Source: DASXMR01 sp036495525
GTDB lineage: Bacteria; Actinomycetota; Actinomycetes; Streptosporangiales; Streptosporangiaceae
Direction of reading: 5' to 3'
Assembly: GCA_036495525.1 (NCBI GenBank)
Contig: DASXMR010000134.1
Coordinates: 67,321 to 131,320, forward strand
Length of the DNA: 64,000 nucleotides
Shown here: positions 8,625 through 15,556 of the stretch, in pieces
How the letters are laid out: each line of letters begins with the position of its first letter
How positions within the stretch are numbered: position 1 is the stretch's first letter
The notes under the pieces: generated by a model
Seen by the model: only the letters and a program-made list of their open reading frames with translations
What the model was told of the DNA's origin: nothing
The model's database searches: none
Position numbers and translations under genes: made by a program

Positions 8625-9450
8625 GGCTGCCTCCAGGCGGATCAGACTCCACCGGCATGGTCAGCACCGCCTCGTCAGCGGGCGGCACCTGATGCGTGCT
8701 GATCACCAGCCGGTGCCGGTGCGCCGGGAAGACGCTGACCGTGAAGCGGTACGGCACGCCGTCCTGGCCGTACGCCGTGCGATTGGTCTCCAGCACCGAG
8801 ATACTGCCGTCGGCCGGCAGGCGGAAGAACGCGGTCTCGTTCGGGTCGGGTACCCGGGCCATGATGGTGTCCCGGTACCCGGCCTGCCTGATGCTGAGTC
8901 TGTTTGCCAGGTAGTCGACCGTGCCCGGCCAGATCGTGGCGCTGCTGAGCAGCCGGTCGGCACCCTGATCGACCAGGCTCATCGGGTAGAAGGTCGTCTG
9001 CATCGAGTGCGGCTGGCGATCGACGTAGCGCAGCTGATGGCGGCTGACGACCTGAGCACCGGCGGCCAGGCCGAGCGCGCGCGCAACTGTCTCCCTGGCC
9101 TGCTGCACCTCTACCTGCGGGTCTCCTGCGACCGGTGTGCCGCCGCGGGCTGACACCGCTTCGCGGTATGCCTGTCCCTCGCCGCCCCCGAGTCCGGACT
9201 CGGGATCCGCGGACAAGGTGGTGATGAAGGGTGTCGGCCGCCCGGTGACGAACGTCCCCTTGCCTGGCCTCTTCTCCACCAGGCCGAGCCTCCCGAGCAC
9301 ATCCATGGCCTGCCGCACGGTGTTCCGCGACATGCGGTACCGCCGCTGCAGCTCCTGCTCAGACGGCAGCTTGGCGTCCGGAGCCAGCACCCTGGCCTGG
9401 ATCTGCTGCCGCACGTCATCGACGATGCGCCGGTACAGGGGCGTTGCCAT
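8617..9450 (-). CDS. GntR/HutC-family regulator (upstream member of a tandem pair)
   Basis: This 277-residue paralogue of the next gene begins MATPLYRRIVDDVRQQIQARVLAPDAKLPSEQELQRRYRMSRNTVRQAMDVLGRLGLVEKRPGKGTFVTG. A UTRA domain with AQVVSRHQLRYVDRQPHSMQTTFYPMSLVDQGADRLL follows, then PNETAFFRLPADGSISVLETNRTAYGQDG. The two proteins share the same spacing and many signature positions, which points to duplication. Two palindromes of the same layout lie 5-41 bases upstream of its ATG, so autoregulation is likely. No ribosome site is obvious because the palindrome occupies that region. Confidence 0.92.
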   Translation of the reverse strand: MATPLYRRIVDDVRQQIQARVLAPDAKLPSEQELQRRYRMSRNTVRQAMDVLGRLGLVEKRPGKGTFVTGRPTPFITTLSADPESGLGGGEGQAYREAVSARGGTPVAGDPQVEVQQARETVARALGLAAGAQVVSRHQLRYVDRQPHSMQTTFYPMSLVDQGADRLLSSATIWPGTVDYLANRLSIRQAGYRDTIMARVPDPNETAFFRLPADGSISVLETNRTAYGQDGVPYRFTVSVFPAHRHRLVISTHQVPPADEAVLTMPVESDPPGGSHA

Positions 9451-9454
9451 GCAC

Positions 9455-9491
9455 GTATCTAACCAGAGATACCGGCAGATCCAACAATCTG
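9455..9491 (-). promoter_or_regulatory. Two 6-spaced palindromes upstream of the gntR pair (putative operators)
   Basis: Site 1 is GTATCT-AACCAG-AGATAC at 9455-9472. Site 2 is CAGAT-CCAACA-ATCTG at 9476-9491. Both are perfect inverted repeats with a 6-base spacer, and their centres are exactly 20 bases apart, about two helical turns. They sit directly upstream of the first gntR ATG at 9450. Dimeric GntR proteins bind such sites, so these are likely autoregulatory operators, possibly one for each paralogue. Confidence 0.6.
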
Positions 9492-9575
9492 ACTTGCTGG
9501 ATTGATTGGCCTTACTCCGTTGCTCCCCACCCCACTTGATGCCACTATAGGGATGAGACCAAATGTAGGTATGGC

Positions 9576-9592
9576 TTGATCAAGGTGATCAA
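9576..9592. promoter_or_regulatory. 17-bp perfect inverted repeat upstream of the small membrane protein gene
   Basis: TTGATCA-AGG-TGATCAA is a perfect inverted repeat in the 268-base region between the divergent gntR pair and the small membrane protein gene. It contains a nested 10-base palindrome (CTTGATCAAG, 9575-9584). It differs from the two gntR-proximal palindromes, so it may bind another regulator. Confidence 0.45.
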
Positions 9593-9718
9593 TCGGGATA
9601 GCTAGCAAGCACTCCGGACCGCCTGACCTGCCAGCCAGCACCTTCCTACTGGGGCTAACGCAGCCCAGAACGGAGCCCGCCACAGCCGAGCCGGGGCCAG
9701 CGAAAGGGGAGTCCGACC

Positions 9719-10000
9719 ATGGCCGTCCTCGTCAAGCTCGCCGTAGTGTTCGTCGCCGTACTGGCAGCAATCACCCTGCTGCTCGCCGCCGCCATCGTCG
9801 CGGCCGCCGTGCTGGTGACGCTGGCCAGCCACTATGAGGAGCGGTACCGGACGCTCACCCGGCCGGCCCCCGGCCCATGGACCTGGCTTGCCCGCCGGCT
9901 GCTGGCGATGCCCGAGCCCCCTCGGGCGTACTGGCGCCAACTGCCGCCGACCGAGCAGCTGCCGGGCCTGGAGCGCAGCCCTGGGCCGCGGTCCCGCTGA
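9719..10000 (+). CDS. Small membrane-anchored protein of unknown function
   Basis: The 93-residue protein has one long hydrophobic stretch, MAVLVKLAVVFVAVLAAITLLLAAAIVAAAVLVTLASHY, enough for one long or two short membrane helices. A basic, proline-rich cytoplasmic tail (RYRTLTRPAPGPWTWLARRLLAMPEPPRAYWRQLPPTE) follows. AAAGGGGAG at 9699-9707 lies a good distance before ATG 9719 and supports the start. I do not recognise a family. It is divergent from the GntR pair and could be its target. Confidence 0.6.
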   Translation: MAVLVKLAVVFVAVLAAITLLLAAAIVAAAVLVTLASHYEERYRTLTRPAPGPWTWLARRLLAMPEPPRAYWRQLPPTEQLPGLERSPGPRSR

Positions 10001-10145
10001 CCCGCCGGGCCCGCCGCCCTGGTGGCTGGGCTGGCCGGGCGCCTGCGGGCGTCCGTGGTCGCGCTGGCCAGGTCGGACGCCGGCTTCCGCCCGTGGTCGC
10101 GCTGAGCTGATGACGCCCTGGCCCGCGCGCCACTAGGCTGCGGTT

Positions 10146-10928
10146 ATGTCGAATCTTCCGGGCGAAACGGGCCCGGACCGCTCGCCAGGGGCGGCGAGCT
10201 CCGGGCCGCAGAGCATGCGCGCGGGCGACGCGGACCGGGACCGGGTCGCCGAGCTGCTGCGCGAGGCGGCGGGGGAGGGCCGGCTGACCCTGGCGGAGCT
10301 TGACGAGCGGCTGGACCGCACGTATGCGGCCAGGACCTACGCGGAGCTCGAGCCGATCACCAGGGACCTGCCGCCAGCGAGCGCCGCGAACGCGGTCCCG
10401 GTCCCGGCTGCCGGCCTGGTACCGCCGGCTAAGCGCGCCGGAATATCCGCGTTTGCCATGGCGATCATGAGCGGCTTCGAGCGCACCGGCCACTGGGTCG
10501 TGGGGCGTAACTTCACCGCGTTCGCGCTGATGGGCGGCGGCAGTCTTGACCTGCGCGAGGCGAGCATCGCCGAGGGCCAGGTGACGATCAGGGCGTTCAC
10601 CCTGATGGGCGGGATCGAGGTCATCGTGCCCGAGACCGTCGAGCTGCACGTGCACGGCATCGGGATCATGGGCGGGATCGGAAGGCCGCGGGGCAAGCCT
10701 GCCCCGCCGGGCGCACCCGTCGTGGTGGTCACCGGCTTCGCTTTGATGGGCGGCATCGACGTGCGGCAGAAGCCACCCCGCGGCAAGAAGGACGACGAGG
10801 ACAGCGACGAGGCGCCGCTGTACGGGCAGCGGCACCGTCCTGGCCAGATCCATGGTTCCGGGCACATGCACGGACATGACCATCCGCACGGGCGCCAGGT
10901 GCACGGTGACCGCGCCGAGGACGACTAG
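10146..10928 (+). CDS. DUF1707 protein with LiaF-like C-terminal domain and His-rich tail
   Basis: The 260-residue protein has three parts. Residues about 20-75 (MRAGDADRDRVAELLREAAGEGRLTLAELDERLDRTYAARTYAELEPITRDLP) are a textbook DUF1707 domain, usually found at the N-terminus of actinobacterial membrane-stress proteins. Residues about 120-205 hold repeated ALMGG/TLMGG/IMGG motifs (FALMGGGSLDL, TLMGGIEVIVPE, GIMGGIG), as in the LiaF/VraT C-terminal domain linked to cell-wall antibiotic response. The last 30 residues are rich in histidine (HIHG/HMHGHDHPHG type). No membrane helix is clear. The His tail may bind metal, which is inference. Confidence 0.85.
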   Translation: MSNLPGETGPDRSPGAASSGPQSMRAGDADRDRVAELLREAAGEGRLTLAELDERLDRTYAARTYAELEPITRDLPPASAANAVPVPAAGLVPPAKRAGISAFAMAIMSGFERTGHWVVGRNFTAFALMGGGSLDLREASIAEGQVTIRAFTLMGGIEVIVPETVELHVHGIGIMGGIGRPRGKPAPPGAPVVVVTGFALMGGIDVRQKPPRGKKDDEDSDEAPLYGQRHRPGQIHGSGHMHGHDHPHGRQVHGDRAEDD

Positions 10929-10931
10929 CGG

Positions 10932-11855
10932 CTACTCCTTGACCGCTCCCTCGCCGGTGCGGACGATGTACTTCTGGAAAACGAAGTACACCACCGCGAC
11001 CGGGATGGTCATCGCCAGCGCGGCGGCCAGCTTGACCGGGAACTGGGCGGCGGCGCCAAGCTGGCCGCTGACCAGCCGGCCGACCCCCGTGGTGAGCGTG
11101 TCAAGCGAGGGGCTCTGCTGCGCGATCAGGATGTCGGGCAGGTCGTTCCACGATCCCTGGAAGGACAGGATGGCCAGCGCCAGCAGCGCGGGCCTGGCCA
11201 TCGGCAGCACGATCGACCAGAACGTGCGGAACACGCCAGCGCCGTCGACCCTGGCTGCCTCCTCGATGCTCGGCGGGACGGACAGGAAGAACTGCCGCAT
11301 GATGAACACCCCGGCCGCGTCGGTCATCAGCGGGATGATCATGCCGGCGTAGCTGTCGTAGATGCCGAGCTGCCGCAGGACGAGGAACTTCGGAATCAGC
11401 AGCACGATGCCGGGCACTGCCATCACGGCAACGACGGCGGAGAACAGCGCGCCGCGGCCGCGGAAGCGAAGCCGCGCCAGCGCGTAGCCCGCCATCGAGT
11501 CGAACAGCAGCCGCCCGGCGGTGACGCAGACAGCCACGATCACCGAGTTCGCGGTCCAGCGCAGGAAGTCATCCTGGCCGAGCTCGGTGAACGCGCTCGT
11601 TACCCAGCTGTGCGGGATCGGGTTCAGCGAGTGGCTGACCGCGTCGGTCTCGGTCTTGAACGCGGTACCGATCTCCAGCAGGAACGGGTAGATGTAAATG
11701 ACCGCGAAGATCAGCAGGGCGAGATAGCCGCCGGCCCGCAGCCACGGGTTGCCACGGCTGCGCCGCCACGCGCGCTGCCGCCGCGGCGTCGGCTCGGCTG
11801 GGACCGCCGTGGTCGCCCCGGCCGGCTGCGTGGTCGTGTGCGGTATCGCGCTCAT
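10932..11855 (-). CDS. Sugar ABC transporter permease, MalG type
   Basis: ATG 11855 overlaps the upstream permease stop as ATGA, so I start there and ignore the longer open frame. The 307-residue protein starts MSAIPHTTTQPAG, with a basic region before the first helix (LALLIFAVIYIYPFLLEIGTAFK). Six helices are expected. The EAA loop that docks the ATPase reads EEAARVDGAGVFRTFWSIVLPMARPALLAL. It is the last gene of SBP-MalF-MalG. No ATPase gene is present; in actinomycetes a shared MsiK-type ATPase encoded elsewhere often serves such systems. Confidence 0.93.
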   Translation of the reverse strand: MSAIPHTTTQPAGATTAVPAEPTPRRQRAWRRSRGNPWLRAGGYLALLIFAVIYIYPFLLEIGTAFKTETDAVSHSLNPIPHSWVTSAFTELGQDDFLRWTANSVIVAVCVTAGRLLFDSMAGYALARLRFRGRGALFSAVVAVMAVPGIVLLIPKFLVLRQLGIYDSYAGMIIPLMTDAAGVFIMRQFFLSVPPSIEEAARVDGAGVFRTFWSIVLPMARPALLALAILSFQGSWNDLPDILIAQQSPSLDTLTTGVGRLVSGQLGAAAQFPVKLAAALAMTIPVAVVYFVFQKYIVRTGEGAVKE

Positions 11856-12991
11856 ATCGTCATGTCCCTGCTGCCGCGCACCAGCACCCGCTGGCCGACC
11901 GTCAGCACGACGATGATCGCGAACAGGATGAAGGCGATCGCGGCGCCCTGGCCCCACTGCTGATTGCCGAACGATTCCACGTACGCCAGGTAGGCGGGTG
12001 TCAGCGTGGTCTCGGCCGGGTTGCCCTGGCTGATCAGGTAGATCTGGTCGAACACCTGCCAGGTGCCGATCAGCCCGAGGGTGAGCACGAGGAAGACCGT
12101 GGGGCGCAGCAGCGGCAGCGTGATCCGCCAGAACCTGGTCCAGGCGGACGCGCCGTCGACGATCGCCGCCTCCTCGATCCCCGCGGAGATGTTGGTCAGC
12201 GCGGGCAGGAACAGCAGCATGAAGGTGCCCGAGGTGGTCCACACCGCCAGCGCGATCAGCGCCACCATCGCGATGCTCGGCCCGGACAGCCAGGCCCACC
12301 AGGACTGGCCGAGGAAGCCGTGACTGCCCAGGATGACCGGGGCCTTGGTCACGCCAAGCCCGCTGAGCGCCAGGTGCAGCAGGCCCCGCGGGTCGTCGAA
12401 CCAGTTCGGCCCGTGCACGCCGACGTAGCCGAGTGCCGAGTTGACGACGCCCGCCTGGCTGAACAGGAACAGGAACACCATCGAGATCGCGACCGAGCTG
12501 GTCACGGCAGGGAAGTAGAAGGCGGTACGGAAGAAGCCCCGGCCCGCCAGGTACCTGCGGCTGACCACCACGGCCAGGAACAGCGACAGCGCGGTCTGCA
12601 GCGGTACCACGAGAATCACGTAGAACAGGTTGTTCGCCAGGCTCTGCGCTAGCTGCTGCTGCGGCAGCCCGCCCTGGGTCAGCAGCGCCTGGTAGTTGCG
12701 CAGGCCGACCGTGGAAACCCCGGCCGAGAACGGGCTGCCGATGCCGTCCCAGTTGCTGATGCTGACCCAGGCGGCGACCCCGATCGGGATCACCAGGAAG
12801 ACGATCAGCAAGATCACGGCCGGGGCGCAGAAGAGCCAGCCGGCCGCCGACTCTCGCCGCCGGCCTACCCGGCCCCGCCCGGCCGAGGGGGTCCGGCGCT
12901 GGCCGGGGCGGGACCGGGCATTCTGGTGAGCCGCTGGCAGCCCGGCGGAGGACCCGGGCTGCCCGGCGGCGGCTGGTGTGGACGCGGACAT
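11852..12991 (-). CDS. Sugar ABC transporter permease, MalF type
   Basis: I start at ATG 12991 (MSASTPAAAGQPG), two bases after the binding-protein stop codon, which gives 379 residues. The longer open frame runs back into the binding-protein gene. An unusually long, Ala/Pro/Arg-rich cytoplasmic N-terminus (about 45 residues) precedes the first helix, LFCAPAVILLIVFLVIPIGVAAWVSI. The EAA loop is EEAAIVDGASAWTRFWRITLPLLRPTVFLVL. It overlaps MalG by 4 bases, so the two permeases are translationally coupled. Confidence 0.93.
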   Translation of the reverse strand: MSASTPAAAGQPGSSAGLPAAHQNARSRPGQRRTPSAGRGRVGRRRESAAGWLFCAPAVILLIVFLVIPIGVAAWVSISNWDGIGSPFSAGVSTVGLRNYQALLTQGGLPQQQLAQSLANNLFYVILVVPLQTALSLFLAVVVSRRYLAGRGFFRTAFYFPAVTSSVAISMVFLFLFSQAGVVNSALGYVGVHGPNWFDDPRGLLHLALSGLGVTKAPVILGSHGFLGQSWWAWLSGPSIAMVALIALAVWTTSGTFMLLFLPALTNISAGIEEAAIVDGASAWTRFWRITLPLLRPTVFLVLTLGLIGTWQVFDQIYLISQGNPAETTLTPAYLAYVESFGNQQWGQGAAIAFILFAIIVVLTVGQRVLVRGSRDMTI

Positions 12992-12993
12992 GC

Positions 12994-14253
12994 TCACCCG
13001 TTCTGCTTGATCACTCCCGTCAGGTCCTTCTGCCCAGTGCTCAGGATCGAGGTCGGGCTGTTCTTGGGCAGCTGGGCGATAGCAGAGTCCCACGCGGCGA
13101 GGGCCTGGGTGTCACCGGCGAGGGCGACGTCCGGGTGCGCCTGGGACAGAGCCTGCACGTGCACGGCCAGCGCCGGGAACGCCTGGGTGAACTGGGACTG
13201 CAGCGTGTCGAGCGACGGGATGACGCCGAACGCCTTCGCGAACGCCATCTGCTGCTGGGATGTGGTCAGGAACTTGACGAAGTCCACGGCGCCGGCCAGG
13301 TTCTTCGACGCCTTGGGGATGCCCCAGCAGTTGGTGAACGACAGCGTGGCCTTGGTCCCGCTCGGGCCCGCCGGCAGCGGCTTGATCTCGTACTTCACGC
13401 TCGGCCAGTCGGCCTGCATCGCGCCGACGGCCCAGTTGCCCACGATGGCCATCGCGGCCTTGTTCGTGCCGAGTGCCTCACCGCTCCAGCCGGAGCTGAG
13501 CTGGGACGGGAACTGCATCGTGCGCTGGCTCATCATGTTCTTGAGGTACGAGAGGGCCGACAGGTCCTGTGAGCTGCTCAGGTCGACCGCCGTCCCGGTG
13601 CTGTTCAGCACCGATCCGCCGTTCTGGTAGAAGAACTCGTCGATGCCCGAGTGGGACTGGTCGAGCACGAGGCCGGCCCGGCTGCTCGTGGTGAGCTTCT
13701 TGGCGACCGAGGCGAGCTGCGACCAGGTGGTCGGCACGTCGGCCGCGGTCAGGCCCGCCTGCTTGAAGTCCTGCGTATTGATGTACAGGGCCAGCGTGCT
13801 GGCGTCCTTGGGCGCGCAGATGAACTGGCCGTTATAGCTGAAGGCCGCCTTCAGCACGGGGTAGAAGCCGTTCGCGTTCGGCAGCGTGGACGCGTACGGG
13901 TCGAGCACGCCTTCCTTCGCGTAGTTCTGGAAGCTGCCGGGGTCCAGGTAGAACACGTCAGGCGGCGACCCCCCGGCGAAGCCCTGGGCGAGCTGCTGGG
14001 TGAGGTTCGACGCGGCGATGACCTTGACCTTGATCCCGCTTTGCTTGGTGAATGCCGTGGCCGCGGCCTGGACGGCCTTGGTCTCGGCCGGCCCGCTCGA
14101 GCCGAACATCAGCGTCAGCGGGTGAGTGTTGGGCTTGCCGGCTGCGCTGCCTGAGGTGCTGGCCGAGCTGCCCGCTGAGGAGCAGGCGGTGGCCAGCGCC
14201 AGCGCGGCGGCTGCCGCGGCGACGGTGGTGAGCCGGACTCTTTGAGTTCTCAT
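12994..14253 (-). CDS. Extracellular sugar-binding lipoprotein (family 1 SBP)
   Basis: The 419-residue protein has a lipoprotein signal peptide, MRTQRVRLTTVAAAAAALALATACSSAGSS, with lipobox LATAC and lipidated cysteine at residue 24. The mature part resembles MalE/CUT1 binding proteins: LTLMFGSSGPAETKAVQAAATAFTKQSGIKVKVI at the front, SPPDVFYLDPGSFQNYAKEGVLDPY, LYINTQDFKQAGLTAADVPTTWSQLASVAKKL, and AMAIVGNWAVGAMQ. It presents an oligosaccharide to the MalF/MalG pair downstream. The ligand is unknown, but the debranching-type glucosidase beyond the lacI gene suggests an alpha-glucan or maltodextrin. Confidence 0.93.
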   Translation of the reverse strand: MRTQRVRLTTVAAAAAALALATACSSAGSSASTSGSAAGKPNTHPLTLMFGSSGPAETKAVQAAATAFTKQSGIKVKVIAASNLTQQLAQGFAGGSPPDVFYLDPGSFQNYAKEGVLDPYASTLPNANGFYPVLKAAFSYNGQFICAPKDASTLALYINTQDFKQAGLTAADVPTTWSQLASVAKKLTTSSRAGLVLDQSHSGIDEFFYQNGGSVLNSTGTAVDLSSSQDLSALSYLKNMMSQRTMQFPSQLSSGWSGEALGTNKAAMAIVGNWAVGAMQADWPSVKYEIKPLPAGPSGTKATLSFTNCWGIPKASKNLAGAVDFVKFLTTSQQQMAFAKAFGVIPSLDTLQSQFTQAFPALAVHVQALSQAHPDVALAGDTQALAAWDSAIAQLPKNSPTSILSTGQKDLTGVIKQNG

Positions 14254-14349
14254 CCTCTTCTCGGTTCCTTCTCTTGGCCCCTGGACAGCGGGTGGGGGGT
14301 TTGGTCGGGTACCTGTACTCGGAATGGGCGAAGAACGGGTTGCCTGCGG

Positions 14350-15369
14350 TTACCCGGATCGGCGCAGCCGCACGCGCGGCTCAAGCAGCAGGCGGTCGGG
14401 CTCGCGGTCCGGGCTGCCGGCGTCGGCGAGCAGCTTCTGCAGTGCGTCGAGGCAGGCGACAGCCACCTCATCGAGCGGCTGCGCCACGCTGGTCAGTCCG
14501 ATCACTGTCGCGGCCGGGGTGTCGTCAAAGCCGATCACGGCAGCGTCGGCGCCGGGCTGAAGGCCGCGGGATGTCAGCTCCGTCCACGCGCCGAGCGCGA
14601 CGGTGTCGCTGACGCAGACGAACGCGGTGGGCGGGCTGGCCGAGTCGAGCAGCGCCGAGCAGGCCGCCCGGCCGCTGACCATCTCGTCCTCCATCCGGCG
14701 CAGCAGCCCGGAGGTCGCAAGTCCGGCCGCGCGGCAGGCCTGCCGCCAGCCGGCCACCCGGTCGTCGCCGACACCTGAGCCGGCCGGCCAGCCGAGAAAC
14801 GCGATCCGCCGGTGCCCGGCGGCGATCAGATGGCTGGTCGCCGCGCTGGTGCCGCAGGCCCCGTCGACGTCTACCCAGGAGTGGCTGGCCTGGCTGCCCC
14901 ACGGGCGGCCGAAAGTGACGAACGGCGTCTGCTGCTCGGTCAGCCAGGACGTCCGCTCGTCGCCGGTGTGCGTGCCGGTGAGCACGAACGCGTCGAGGTG
15001 GTAGTCGTGCAGCAGCTCGTCGTAAGTGCTGATCTCGGCCTGGTCGTCGCCGGCCGGGAAGAGCAGGATCCGGTAGCCGCGCTCCTGCGCCCGGCCGGTG
15101 AGCGCGTGCAGGAACGCGTCGAGCAGGGCGCTGTTGCCGCCCGGTGCCGGGATGCCGGCCGCGATCAGCTGGGAGCGCCTGGTGCGCATCGTCTGCGCGG
15201 CCTTCATCGGCCGGTATCCGGTCTGCGCGATGATGTCCTGCACGCGCCGCCTGGTCTCCTCGCGCACCAGGTGCGGCGAGTTGAGCACGTTCGAGACTGT
15301 CTGCCGGGAGACGTGAGCGAGCGCGGCGATGCTGTTCAGCGTCGCCCGCGGGCCTGGGGCAGGCGCCAC
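14350..15369 (-). CDS. LacI-family transcriptional regulator
   Basis: The 339-residue protein has a LacI headpiece at residues about 9-60 (ATLNSIAALAHVSRQTVSNVLNSPHLVREETRRRVQDIIAQTGYRP) with the hinge helix near KAAQTMRTRRSQ. The periplasmic-binding-like effector domain has PFVTFGRPWGSQASHSWVDVDG and AAVIGFDDTPAATVIGLTSVAQP. It lies upstream of, and in line with, the sugar-binding protein and permease genes, and divergent from the debranching enzyme gene. The palindromes at 15435-15474 are its likely operators, so it probably controls uptake and hydrolysis together. Confidence 0.95.
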   Translation of the reverse strand: MAPAPGPRATLNSIAALAHVSRQTVSNVLNSPHLVREETRRRVQDIIAQTGYRPMKAAQTMRTRRSQLIAAGIPAPGGNSALLDAFLHALTGRAQERGYRILLFPAGDDQAEISTYDELLHDYHLDAFVLTGTHTGDERTSWLTEQQTPFVTFGRPWGSQASHSWVDVDGACGTSAATSHLIAAGHRRIAFLGWPAGSGVGDDRVAGWRQACRAAGLATSGLLRRMEDEMVSGRAACSALLDSASPPTAFVCVSDTVALGAWTELTSRGLQPGADAAVIGFDDTPAATVIGLTSVAQPLDEVAVACLDALQKLLADAGSPDREPDRLLLEPRVRLRRSG

Positions 15370-15434
15370 AGTGCATCACTCCTCGCCCGGCGGGCGGCAG
15401 ACCGCCACCGTTCGCGAATGTCGGTTCCGCGTGC

Positions 15435-15474
15435 TTTGATCGATCCATATGAACGATCCATTTGATCGATCAAA
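15435..15474. promoter_or_regulatory. LacI operator cluster between lacI and the glucosidase gene
   Basis: TTTGATCGATCAAA at 15461-15474 is a perfect 14-base palindrome with a central CG, the hallmark of LacI-family operators. A partial copy, TTTGATCGATCC, lies at 15435-15446, and a half-like GAACGATCC at 15451-15459. The cluster is between the divergent start codons at 15369 and 15557 and is locally AT-rich, followed by ATTAATGTAATG, where a promoter may lie. Confidence 0.75.
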
Positions 15475-15556
15475 ATTAATGTAATGTTGTTCCTAACGGT
15501 CCGTTCTGTCAAGTGCCCGCTCGCCGGCAAGCCGGCCGGGCCGGAATGAGGGGTAG

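Noticed and set aside
10053..10104. 14-base direct repeat CCGTGGTCGCGCTG (10053 and 10091)
   Set aside because: Short, built of common high-GC codon words, and without symmetry; probably chance.
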